From: Gordonia lacunae
GTDB taxonomy: Bacteria; Actinomycetota; Actinomycetes; Mycobacteriales; Mycobacteriaceae
Length of the DNA: 62,937 bases
Direction: 5' to 3'
Assembly (NCBI RefSeq): GCF_002149015.1
Contig: NZ_NGFO01000033.1
Coordinates: forward strand, 1 to 62,937
Part shown: positions 7,871 through 15,549 of the stretch, piece after piece
Numbering within the stretch: position 1 is the first letter of the stretch
Layout of the letters: every line of letters begins with the position of its first letter
Notes under the pieces: generated by a model
The model's input: only the letters and a program-made list of their open reading frames with translations
Told to the model about the DNA's origin: nothing
Database searches by the model: none
Program-made: the position numbers and the translations under genes

Positions 7871-9469
7871 TCAGCCGTCACCGGTGGCGACGTCGGCATA
7901 GTGGTCCCGGAGGTCGCGCTTCAGGATCTTGCCGCTGGGGTTCTTGGGCAAGGACTCGCTCGCGATCACGATCTTCGGGATCTTGTACGGTGCGAGTCGA
8001 TCTCGGCAGTGCTGGGTGATCGAGGCCGGGTCGATCGTGCACCCGGCGGCCGGCACCACCACCGCCGCGACGGCTTCCACCCAGTGGGGATGCGGAACGC
8101 CGATGACCGCTGCTTCGTGCACGGCGGGGTGTTCGAACAGCACTTCCTCGACCTCGCGGCTCGACACGTTCTCGCCGCCGGTCTTGATCATGTCCTTCTG
8201 CCGGTCGACCACCCACAGGTACCCGTCGCCGTCGACGTAGCCGAGATCACCGCTGTGGAACCAACCCCCTCGGAACGACTCGGCCGTCTTCTCGGGCAGG
8301 TTGAGGTAGCCGATGGTCACCTGGGGGCTGCGATGCACGATCTCGCCGACCGTGCCGGCCGGCACGCCGTGACCGTCGGAGTCGACGATCCGGGTCTCGA
8401 CGTTCAGCGCGGGGCGGCCGGCGGAACCCCCGCGGGTGGCCTGGTCGTCGGGCGCCAGGACCGTTGCCAGCGAACCCATCTCGGTCTGGCCGTAGAAGTT
8501 CCGCAGGCGGAGGTCGGGCAGGGCCGCGCTCAGTTCACCCAGCACCTCGACGGGGAGCGCGGAGGCCCCGTAGTAACCCTTCCGCAGCGAGGACAGGACA
8601 TCCGGGTCGAAGTCGGGGGAACTCAGCAACGAGATCCACACGGTCGGCGGGCAGAAGAGTTTGGTCGCACCCTCCCGGGCTACCGTCCGGAGCAGCGTCG
8701 CGGTGTCCGGACGGTCGAGGATGATGCTGGTCGCGCCCAGCATGATGTCGGTGATCAGGAAGTTGTCCAGTTGCGCGCAGTGGTAGAGGGGAAGCGAGTG
8801 CACCTCGATGTCGTCCTCGCTCATCCCGCCCGAGACAACGCAACTCATGTACTGCCACATGAGCGTTCGGCTCGTGTGCATCGCGCCCTTCGGCCGGGAT
8901 TCGGTGCCGGAGGTGTACATGATGCGGATGACGTCGTCGTCGGCGACGCGGACGTCGGGCAACGGCCCGGCCGGTTCTCGCACCCAGTCGTCGACGGACG
9001 GCCACCGGGAATGGGAAGCTCCGGTGCTCAGCGGGATCGATCGGCGGACGGTCACCGGTGCGCCCGACGCGGCGATCGCCTCGTCGGCGGTGGTCACGAG
9101 CGCGTCCTCGGCGATCAGGCCGGACGCGCCGCAGTCATCGAGGATGTAGGTGATCTCCGGCGCGGTGAGCATGAAGTTGATCGGGACCGTGACGACCCCG
9201 ATCCGTGCGGCGGCGAAGACGACCACGGGGAACTGCCAGCAGTTGTGCGACAGGATGCCCAGCGTCTGACCCGGTCGCAGGCCGGCGGCGTGCAACGCGG
9301 CGGCGACCCGGTCGACGGCGTCGTCGAACTCGCGGAAGGTCAGCCGGGTGTCGCGGTGGATGACGGCCGGCTTGTCGGGCGTCCGGGCGGCCGACCTGCG
9401 CGGGATGTCGCCGAGGGAATGTGACCGCGCTGCGTCGATCAGGTCGCTTCCGCGGGGAGGAGTCGTCAT
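7871..9469 (-). CDS. AMP-dependent acyl-CoA synthetase (FadD-type)
   Basis: 532-aa ANL-family ligase that activates a carboxylic acid as acyl-AMP and then forms the CoA thioester. Visible motifs are the P-loop-like TSGTESRPKGAMHTS, NFYGQTEMGS, the hinge region HSGDLGYVDGDGYLWVVDRQKDMIK (read in two parts) and the catalytic lysine near the C-terminus in NPSGKILKRDLRDHY. The substrate cannot be told from sequence. It is divergent from the luxR gene at 9547 and convergent with the dikinase operon, so it is a separate transcription unit. Confidence 0.85.
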   Translation of the reverse strand: MTTPPRGSDLIDAARSHSLGDIPRRSAARTPDKPAVIHRDTRLTFREFDDAVDRVAAALHAAGLRPGQTLGILSHNCWQFPVVVFAAARIGVVTVPINFMLTAPEITYILDDCGASGLIAEDALVTTADEAIAASGAPVTVRRSIPLSTGASHSRWPSVDDWVREPAGPLPDVRVADDDVIRIMYTSGTESRPKGAMHTSRTLMWQYMSCVVSGGMSEDDIEVHSLPLYHCAQLDNFLITDIMLGATSIILDRPDTATLLRTVAREGATKLFCPPTVWISLLSSPDFDPDVLSSLRKGYYGASALPVEVLGELSAALPDLRLRNFYGQTEMGSLATVLAPDDQATRGGSAGRPALNVETRIVDSDGHGVPAGTVGEIVHRSPQVTIGYLNLPEKTAESFRGGWFHSGDLGYVDGDGYLWVVDRQKDMIKTGGENVSSREVEEVLFEHPAVHEAAVIGVPHPHWVEAVAAVVVPAAGCTIDPASITQHCRDRLAPYKIPKIVIASESLPKNPSGKILKRDLRDHYADVATGDG

Positions 9470-9546
9470 GGGCGGGTGCCTCTCGATCCGGTGGAATTGT
9501 GCGACCCGGGCCGGTGGCTCCGGGTCGATGGGTACTGTTCGTAGCT

Positions 9547-10365
9547 ATGCGCGGTAGTTCTGAGCCGGGCGCCCGACGCAGGCGTGGCGCCGATCCGGTG
9601 TCGCCTCGCGGGGGATGGCAGGACCTGTTGTCGCGTCGGCAGATGCTCGCGGTCCTGGCGGTGCTCGAGCAGTGCGAGCACGCGGCCGGCGGTCAGGACT
9701 TCAAAGAGGGTCTGGTCGAGGCCATCTCCACGTACTTCGGGGTTCGTGACGTGACGTTCTTCCACGGCCGCACGTACAGCGAGATCTTCGACGACCCGGC
9801 TCCGCTGCTGACCGGCGCCGCGGCCCCGCTGCTGCGGGACTACCGCGAACGGTGGCGCGACAAGGACATCTTCGCGCTGCCGCGTGCCCGCCGGGTCCTC
9901 ACCGCCGACGGTTTCGCGACCCTCGACGAGCTGTCGCGCCTGCCGGTCCCGCAGCGCTCCTATGTCGTGGACTATCTGCACCCCAATGACATGGAGACCG
10001 CGTCGGCCCTGCACCTTCCGCTCTCCGACGGTGAGGCTCTCATCGGCATGTTCGACCGCGTCCGGAAGTGGGACGAGTCGGATCTGGTCGCGATGCGCAT
10101 CCTTGCTCGGCAGCTGCGGGCACGATCCGCGACGGTGTCCGCGACGCACGTGCCCGTCGATCCGTTGGCGGCACTCACGCCGCGGCAACTGGAGGTCGCC
10201 GAACTCGTCAGCGACGGGCTGAGCAACGCCGAGATCGCCCAGCGCCTGTCGCTGTCGGAACTGTCGGTGAAGAAGTACGTGAGCCGCATCTTCGAGGCCG
10301 CCGGACTGCGCAACCGGGCCGAGCTGGCGACCACGGTGCTGCGTTCCCGGCGCGGCGCTCATTGA
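9547..10365 (+). CDS. LuxR family transcriptional regulator
   Basis: 272 aa. The C-terminal LuxR HTH lies at about residues 208-268 (ALTPRQLEVAELVSDGLSNA, then EIAQRLSLSELSVKKYVSRI). The N-terminal ~190 residues look like a GAF/PAS-type sensory domain of no clear family. The start at the ATG at 9547 is 77 bp from the divergent acyl-CoA ligase, its likely target. A longer in-frame reading to 9421 would overlap that gene. The ribosome-binding site is weak. Confidence 0.75.
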   Translation: MRGSSEPGARRRRGADPVSPRGGWQDLLSRRQMLAVLAVLEQCEHAAGGQDFKEGLVEAISTYFGVRDVTFFHGRTYSEIFDDPAPLLTGAAAPLLRDYRERWRDKDIFALPRARRVLTADGFATLDELSRLPVPQRSYVVDYLHPNDMETASALHLPLSDGEALIGMFDRVRKWDESDLVAMRILARQLRARSATVSATHVPVDPLAALTPRQLEVAELVSDGLSNAEIAQRLSLSELSVKKYVSRIFEAAGLRNRAELATTVLRSRRGAH

Positions 10366-10385
10366 TCCGGGAGAGCGACATAACC

Positions 10386-10587
10386 CCTGCTCCCTGAGGT
10401 GCGAGGAGCGACCTGAACACTGCTCCTTACTCCGAAAGAACGACATAACCCCTGTTCCCTGAGGTGCGAGGAGCGATAGCGACGAGCCTCGAAGGGGCCT
10501 GGTGAGACACGTTGCCAAACCCTTCGTGGCTCGCTTCGCTCGCACCTCAGGGAGCAGGGGGCCGGTCGCTCGCACCTCAGGGAGCAG
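10386..10587. repeat. Cluster of REP-like inverted repeats
   Basis: The 311-bp gap between 10366 and 10676 holds no gene. It contains three to four copies of CCTGCTCCCTGAGGTGCGAG in both orientations. The central pair (about 10449-10560) forms a long stem-loop: CCCTGTTCCCTGAGGTGCGA on one side and CGCTCGCACCTCAGGGAGCA on the other. It sits between convergent genes and probably acts as a bidirectional terminator. The same family occurs at 53978-54082 and, degenerate, at 1-62 and 61160-61300. Confidence 0.7.
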
Positions 10588-10676
10588 ACAATTCGAACGC
10601 TCATGAGCGTTTTTCGTGTTCCATGACGATAGCCAGGCCGCAGATACTGAGGTGGCCACAGTGACTCCCGACGCGG

Positions 10677-11042
10677 TCACGACGCAGGCGTCGGGGTGTA
10701 CGCGATGACGGTCAGTCCGTGCGGCGAACGCAAGGGCACTCGCGTCTCGTGAGCACCCACCGTCCTCTCGCCGACATGCCACCCCAGCGCGCGGGCGACG
10801 TCGACGGTGGCCTCGAGGTCGGCGGTGCGCGCGAGGAGCGACCAGGCCGGCCCGTCCGTCTCGTCGGAGACGCTCAGCGCATCCCACGCCGCCCACGCGG
10901 ATCCGTCGGAGAACTTGGGTGATCCCAGGACGGCTTCGACGTCACCGGCGACACCGCTCCACCGATCGGTCGCGTGCATCACCGTCACCCGTTCGAACAA
11001 GGAGCCGAATCCGCTGGTCCCCGTGATCTTCTCGTCGGACAT
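10677..11042 (-). CDS. VOC/glyoxalase-like small protein
   Basis: 121 aa. The predicted beta-alpha-beta-beta pattern (SLFERVTVMHATDR, GPAWSLLARTADLEATVDVA, LRSPHGLTVIAYTP) resembles a single vicinal-oxygen-chelate module, but no metal ligands can be assigned with confidence. The start codon directly follows the stop of the ribBA-like gene, so it is the last gene of the monooxygenase operon starting at 13868. The family call is tentative. Confidence 0.5.
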   Translation of the reverse strand: MSDEKITGTSGFGSLFERVTVMHATDRWSGVAGDVEAVLGSPKFSDGSAWAAWDALSVSDETDGPAWSLLARTADLEATVDVARALGWHVGERTVGAHETRVPLRSPHGLTVIAYTPTPAS

Positions 11043-11686
11043 TCAGACCACCGCCGCCGTCGTCGTCGCTGTCGCTGTCGCCACCGACGGTGCCAGCCGG
11101 TGGCCGAGCCGATCACGTTTGGTGGCAAGGTATCCAACGTTGTCCGCGGTGACCTCGACCTCGAGTCCGACCGTCTCGACGACCTCGACACCCTGGGAGG
11201 TCAGCCCGTCGACCTTGGCCGGGTTGTTGGTCAGCAAGCGGACTCGTCGGATGCCGAGATCTGCCAGAATCGCTGCCGCGTCCCGATAATCCCGGTTGTC
11301 GACGGGTTTACCGAGACGCAGATTCGCCTCGACGGTGTCGACGCCGTCGAGGTCCTGGAGTCGGTAGGTGGCGATCTTCGCGGAGAGACCGATACCGCGC
11401 CCCTCGTGGCCGCCGACGTACACCACGACCCCGGCTCCGGCATCCGCGACGTGCTGGAGTGCGGCTCGCAGCTGTGCACCGCAGTCGCAGCGTCGTGACC
11501 CGAGTGTGCGTGCTCGAGGAAGAACGCGATGTCGTCGACGTCGGCGAACTGCGCGGGCATCACGAGATCGGCTTCGTTCTCGCGGTCGGCGTCGTCGACG
11601 ACGATGACCGGTCGCCCGAGGCGGAACTGATCGAGACACCGTTCGATCGCGGCACGGGCCGTGCGTGTTCGGTCGTCGGGGCTCAT
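11043..11686 (-). pseudogene. Shortened, frameshifted ribBA-like gene
   Basis: The first ~60 codons encode the N-terminus of a 3,4-dihydroxy-2-butanone-4-phosphate synthase (GRPVIVVDDADRENEADLVM, then IAFFLEHAHSG). After about 11500 the other frame encodes the C-terminal half of GTP cyclohydrolase II (SRRCDCGAQLRAALQHVADA, GHEGRGIGLSAKIATYRLQD, DTVEANLRLGKPVDNRDY, RLLTNNPAKVDGL). One extra G in the run at the junction would join the two frames. Even then roughly 200 residues of a normal RibBA are absent, including the first zinc cysteine of GCH II. The ATG at 11686 overlaps the flavin reductase stop. Either a decayed riboflavin gene, or a small hybrid with a sequencing slip. Confidence 0.75.
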
Positions 11687-12219
11687 CGATGTGCTCGCAA
11701 TCCGTGGAACACCGAGCGGTGGAAGATCAACGGGTCGTTGACCGCGGGCACCCCGAGTGCGTCGACCCGTCCGACGACGAGCTCGTGGTCGCCGATGGGC
11801 CGGTGGTCGTCGATGGTGCACTCGATCCACGCGTGCGCGCCGGCCAGCCGGGGGGAGCCGTTCATGGACGCCGTCCACTCCACGCCGGCGAACTTGTCCG
11901 CGCCGCTACGGGCGAACGTGCGCGCCAGGAGGTGTTGGTCCTCGGCCAGGACGTTCGCGCAGAAGGCGCCGTTCGACACCACCGAGGGCAGCGTCGTCGA
12001 GGTGTTGCCGGCGAAGAAGCCGACGAGCGGCGGCTCGATCGAGATGGAGGTGAAGGAGCCGACGGTCATCCCTACGGGAGAACCGTCCGGACTGCCCGAG
12101 GTGATGACCACGACGCCGGAACCGAAGTGCGCGAGCACCTCCCGGAATCGATCGCGGATCGACTCCGCGTCGCCGGCGTACACGGAAGCAACCTCGTCGG
12201 CGGTGTGACTGGGGTTCAA
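11683..12219 (-). CDS. Flavin reductase (FMN-binding split-barrel family)
   Basis: 178 aa of the HpaC/flavin_reduct family: FREVLAHFGSGVVVITSGSP, PVGMTVGSFTSISIEPPLVG, NVLAEDQHLLARTFA and the C-terminal half with the HELVVGRVDALGV strand. It supplies reduced FMN or FAD by NAD(P)H oxidation, here most likely to the LLM monooxygenase encoded two genes upstream. A TTG start at 12219 is chosen because AAGGA lies 6 nt before it; there is no suitable ATG or GTG. It overlaps the ribBA-like gene by 4 nt. Confidence 0.85.
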   Translation of the reverse strand: MNPSHTADEVASVYAGDAESIRDRFREVLAHFGSGVVVITSGSPDGSPVGMTVGSFTSISIEPPLVGFFAGNTSTTLPSVVSNGAFCANVLAEDQHLLARTFARSGADKFAGVEWTASMNGSPRLAGAHAWIECTIDDHRPIGDHELVVGRVDALGVPAVNDPLIFHRSVFHGLRAHR

Positions 12220-12283
12220 TGGATTTCCTTCCGTTGCGGCCCGGCGGGTGCGTCCTGCTGTGCACCCGCCGAGACCTGGAGGA

Positions 12284-12697
12284 TCAGACTCGGACGGCCA
12301 TGGTGGCCAGCTCGTCGAGAGCGGCCGCGTAGATGCCCTCGATGGCCGTGGCGAGTTCGGCTTCCACCGCGGCGGATTCGGCGCCGAACTGCGCGGACCA
12401 GTGGACCGAGCAGGTGTCGTCACCGGTGGCGGTGACCGACACGGTCGAGCGATAGTGCTCGAGCGGAAGTGGACCGTCGATGTACTCGTAGGAGTACGTG
12501 TGTGCCGCCTCGTCGAACGCGACGATGCGTTCGCGCGCCGGTGCGCCGTCGGTGAAGACCACATGACGGACGTCGCCGTCCATCCGGGAGGTGTCGATGG
12601 CCGGAATCCACGCCGCCACACCGCCGGTGTCACCGATCCACGACCACACGTCCCTGGCGGACAACGGGAAGTCCTTGGTCACCTCGATGCTCGCCAT
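12284..12697 (-). CDS. SRPBCC family protein
   Basis: 137-aa helix-grip (START/polyketide-cyclase-like) protein: VTKDFPLSARDVWSWIGDTG at the N-terminus, a central strand region (HTYSYEYIDGPLPLEHYRST) and a long C-terminal helix. The fold binds hydrophobic ligands; catalysis is not evident. It starts directly after the monooxygenase stop codon and is the second gene of the operon, so it may hold or shape the monooxygenase substrate or product. Confidence 0.75.
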   Translation of the reverse strand: MASIEVTKDFPLSARDVWSWIGDTGGVAAWIPAIDTSRMDGDVRHVVFTDGAPARERIVAFDEAAHTYSYEYIDGPLPLEHYRSTVSVTATGDDTCSVHWSAQFGAESAAVEAELATAIEGIYAAALDELATMAVRV

Positions 12698-12698
12698 G

Positions 12699-13868
12699 TC
12701 ACACCCGTCCCAGTTCGGCTTCGTACTTTTTGGTCATGTGCTCGACGGCCTTGACGTGTTCGGCCGCCTGACCTTCGCGGACCGCCTGGGCGCGTGCCGC
12801 GGCGTCGATCATCGGTTGCGCCTGCCCCTGGAAGTACGGCATGACGTCCTGCGCGAACAGTTCGTAGGAACGCCGGGTGGCCTGCGGGTTCGCCCAGTCG
12901 TGACCCTGGATCAGCAGCGTGCCGAAACCGCCGGACTGGTCGATCAGGCGCTGGACCTGCGCGCGTGCCTCGTCGGCGGTGCCGATGACGCCGATGCCGG
13001 AGGTGTTGATGAAGTCGATCATCTCGTGCTTGTTGGTCCCGCGGACGTCCATCTGCGGGAAGGCCGCCACGTGCTGGAGGTAGTTGAACCAGTACTCGAT
13101 GCCGTGCTCGACGTCCTTGTAGGCCTGCTCCTTGGTCTCCGCGATGTGGAAGGGACCGACCAGACGCCACGTCGACCGGTCCACCTCGTCGCTGCGTCCC
13201 GCCTGGGCGGCGAACTCCTCGAGCAGGCCCCAATGATGTTGCAGTGCACTGAAACCGTCGGCGGTCAGCGTGGCAGCGATCGACAGCAGGCCGATGCCGT
13301 ACTTGCCGGCGAGGCGCGCACCGGTGGGCGACGCGATCGCGGCGACCACGACGTCGAACAGCGGATCCGAGTAGGGGGCCATCTGGATCTTCGCGTCGAA
13401 GAGTTCGTGGGTGCGGGTCTTGGCCGTCACCGTCTCGCCACGGAGCAGGCGCATGATGATGTCGGTGTTCTCCGCGAGCAACTCCCGGGTGTCGATCTGC
13501 GAGAGGCCGAGCATCGCGGCGTCGGTCGGGAGCGAACCCGGCCCGAGGCCGAACAGGGCGCGGCCCCGGGTCAGGTGATCGAGCATGATCATGCGCTCGG
13601 CCGCCCAGAGCGGGTTGTGGTACGAGACCGAGGTGACGCCCGTGCCGAGTTTGATGCGACTGGTGCGCTCGCCCGCCGCCGCGATCATGATCTCGGGCGA
13701 CGCGTAGATCTCGGCACCCGCGGAGTGATGCTCGCCGAACCACGCTTCGTCGTATCCCAATTGCTCGAGGTACTGGACGAATTCGAGATCGCGCTGCAGC
13801 AGCAGCGTCGGGTTCTGTCCCGGTTCGTGGATCGGGGCGAGGAACGTGCCGAACTTCAGTCTGGTCAT
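12699..13868 (-). CDS. LLM class flavin-dependent monooxygenase
   Basis: 389-aa bacterial-luciferase-like enzyme (FMN-type rather than F420-type). Features are LEQLGYDEAWFGEHHSAGAE, RTSRIKLGTGVTSVSYHNPL and LDHLTRGRALFGLGPGSLPT. Relatives are two-component monooxygenases using FMNH2 from a separate reductase, and a reductase gene lies two genes downstream. The ATG at 13868 has GGAG 6 nt before it. It leads a five-gene operon: monooxygenase, SRPBCC, flavin reductase, ribBA-like, VOC-like. Substrate unknown. Confidence 0.85.
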   Translation of the reverse strand: MTRLKFGTFLAPIHEPGQNPTLLLQRDLEFVQYLEQLGYDEAWFGEHHSAGAEIYASPEIMIAAAGERTSRIKLGTGVTSVSYHNPLWAAERMIMLDHLTRGRALFGLGPGSLPTDAAMLGLSQIDTRELLAENTDIIMRLLRGETVTAKTRTHELFDAKIQMAPYSDPLFDVVVAAIASPTGARLAGKYGIGLLSIAATLTADGFSALQHHWGLLEEFAAQAGRSDEVDRSTWRLVGPFHIAETKEQAYKDVEHGIEYWFNYLQHVAAFPQMDVRGTNKHEMIDFINTSGIGVIGTADEARAQVQRLIDQSGGFGTLLIQGHDWANPQATRRSYELFAQDVMPYFQGQAQPMIDAAARAQAVREGQAAEHVKAVEHMTKKYEAELGRV

Positions 13869-13975
13869 GACGACTCCTGTGTGACGTGAGGGGTACACAT
13901 CAGAAGCTATGACTCACGACACAGCGAGATAAGTCCGCAAAAGTAGACATTCGGCGGCGGCGACAGACCGCCCGT

Positions 13976-14386
13976 TCAGTCGGCGACGGCCGGATACGCG
14001 TCGAGCATGAGGCCCGCCACCGCGCCGAGCGCGTCGTTCCAGGCCGCGGTCATCTCGCCGGTCCAGGCTCCGCCACCGTGTTCGGCCATCGTCGTGACCA
14101 GAGCGTCGGCCACCCATCCGTACATCTCGGGCGTCACGCCGAGATCGTTGTGCCGGCGTCCGAGCGCGCCGAGTGTGCGGCCGAGCCACTCGCCGTCGTC
14201 GAGGTGGTCGAGGACCGCCGCTATGGCCTGCTGAAGCATCGTGGCCTGTGGTCGCAGGTCGGCGCCGAACATCGGCCGGACCTCCGGATGCTCGGCGAAC
14301 AATCGGTTGTAGAAGTCGAGCATCAACTCCTGTTCGTCGTCGATGACCAGGGAAAGGCTGGCCTGCAATAGTTCTCGGTTCAACAT
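13976..14386 (-). CDS. Single-domain globin (flavohaemoglobin-type)
   Basis: 136 aa of the flavohaemoglobin/bacterial haemoglobin globin fold, without the reductase module: LLQASLSLVIDDEQELMLDF, YNRLFAEHPEVRPMFGADLR, and a distal part with LGALGRRHNDLGVTPEMYGW where the His is the proximal haem ligand candidate. Likely role is binding or detoxifying O2 or NO. The ATG at 14386 was chosen because the family starts near LNRELLQ; GAGGTG lies upstream. It stands alone on the minus strand. Confidence 0.75.
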   Translation of the reverse strand: MLNRELLQASLSLVIDDEQELMLDFYNRLFAEHPEVRPMFGADLRPQATMLQQAIAAVLDHLDDGEWLGRTLGALGRRHNDLGVTPEMYGWVADALVTTMAEHGGGAWTGEMTAAWNDALGAVAGLMLDAYPAVAD

Positions 14387-14439
14387 GGTGGGCTGCACCT
14401 CGTCGGGATCACGCTGTTTGATCGGAATGTGACAATGAC

Positions 14440-14450
14440 ACAGACTCTGT
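14440..14450. promoter_or_regulatory. Short palindrome upstream of the globin gene
   Basis: ACAGA-C-TCTGT is a perfect 11-bp palindrome followed by ATCTCTGT, about 55 bp upstream of the globin start in an AT-richer stretch. It may be part of the globin promoter or operator. Weak evidence. Confidence 0.3.
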
Positions 14451-14512
14451 ATCTCTGTAACAATTAGCACGATGTGGTGCCGATCACAACGGATCGGGCC
14501 CGTCGAAACGAG

Positions 14513-15379
14513 TCAGATCTCGGCCACCTCGCTGGCGGCGCAGGACGCCAGGAGTTGCAGTCGCTCGGCGCTGGGGGAGCCGGGCTCGGCGGTGTAGATC
14601 ATCAGGATCGTCCCGGGGTCGGCGGTCACGGCGAGCTCCTCGTAGGCCAGCGTGAGCTCACCGACCACCGGGTGCTGGAAACGCTTGGTCCCGGAGCCGT
14701 GGGTGCGAACGTTGTGGGCGGCCCAGAGGGTGCGGAAAGTGTCGCTGCGCGTGGACAATTCGCCTACGAGGTCCTGCAGCGCCTTGTCGTGCGGATCGCG
14801 GCCCGCCTCCGCCCGCATGATGGCGACGCACATCTCGGCGAACAGTTCCCAGTCCGGGTAGAAGTCGCGGCTGGCCGCGTCGAGGAACTGGAAGCGGGCC
14901 AGATTCGGCGTGCGGCCGCCGTCGCCGATGACCGGCGAGTAGAAGGCGCGCCCGAGCGCATTGGTCGCCAGCAGGTCCTGATGCGAGTCGCGCACGAAGG
15001 CGACGGCGTCGGTGATCGCGTCCAGTGCCCAGTGGAGGCTGTTGCGGGTCGCGGTGTTCTTCGGCGACCGGCGACGGGAACGTCCGGATGCCGGGATGCC
15101 GTCCGCCGCGCGGGCGAGGTCGAGGAGATGGGCACGCTCGGTGTCGTCGAGTTGCAGGGCTCGTGCGAGTGATTCGAGGACCGACGATGACGCGCCGGCG
15201 ATGGTGCCCCGTTCCAGGCGCGAGTAGTACTCGACGCTCACCCCGGCGAGGGTCGCCACCTCGCTGCGCCGGAGACCGGGGACACGGCGATTGCCGCCGG
15301 CCGGGAGTCCCGCGGTCTCGGGCGAGATCTTCGCGCGCCGCGACATCAGGAATTCGCGGACCTCGGCACGGTTGTCCAT
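14513..15379 (-). CDS. XRE family regulator with MmyB-like ligand-binding domain
   Basis: 288 aa. The N-terminal Cro/C1-type HTH lies at about residues 35-90 (GLRRSEVATLAGVSVEYYSR, then LERGTIAGASSSVLESLARA). The C-terminal MmyB domain (about 110-280: YPDWELFAEMCVAIMRAEAG and GTKRFQHPVVGELTLAYEEL) is known in actinobacteria to bind fatty-acid-like ligands. Members are usually divergent from a single oxidoreductase gene that they control. Here the neighbour is the zinc alcohol dehydrogenase at 15550, and a 24-bp perfect inverted repeat lies between them. Confidence 0.88.
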   Translation of the reverse strand: MDNRAEVREFLMSRRAKISPETAGLPAGGNRRVPGLRRSEVATLAGVSVEYYSRLERGTIAGASSSVLESLARALQLDDTERAHLLDLARAADGIPASGRSRRRSPKNTATRNSLHWALDAITDAVAFVRDSHQDLLATNALGRAFYSPVIGDGGRTPNLARFQFLDAASRDFYPDWELFAEMCVAIMRAEAGRDPHDKALQDLVGELSTRSDTFRTLWAAHNVRTHGSGTKRFQHPVVGELTLAYEELAVTADPGTILMIYTAEPGSPSAERLQLLASCAASEVAEI

Positions 15380-15417
15380 GCGCCCAGCGTAGGACGGTCG
15401 GCGGCGTCGAGGGGTGC

Positions 15418-15441
15418 CCTGTCAGTACACCTCCTGACAGG
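15418..15441. promoter_or_regulatory. Operator of the XRE/MmyB regulator
   Basis: CCTGTCAG and CTGACAGG form perfect 8-bp arms separated by 8 bp (TACACCTC). It lies 39 bp upstream of the divergent XRE gene and 109 bp upstream of the alcohol dehydrogenase. Symmetry and place indicate the binding site of the XRE dimer. Confidence 0.65.
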
Positions 15442-15549
15442 AACTCCTCACGCGCCGACATATGCGGTTGCCTTGCTGGGTACCCGCATTGCTGTCGTGC
15501 GCGCCTCGCGAAGGCGAACAGACAGCGAACCGACCGACGAGGAGAACAC

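Noticed and set aside
9421..9546. Longer LuxR start at 9421
   Set aside because: It would overlap the divergent ligase gene, and the added residues look non-coding.
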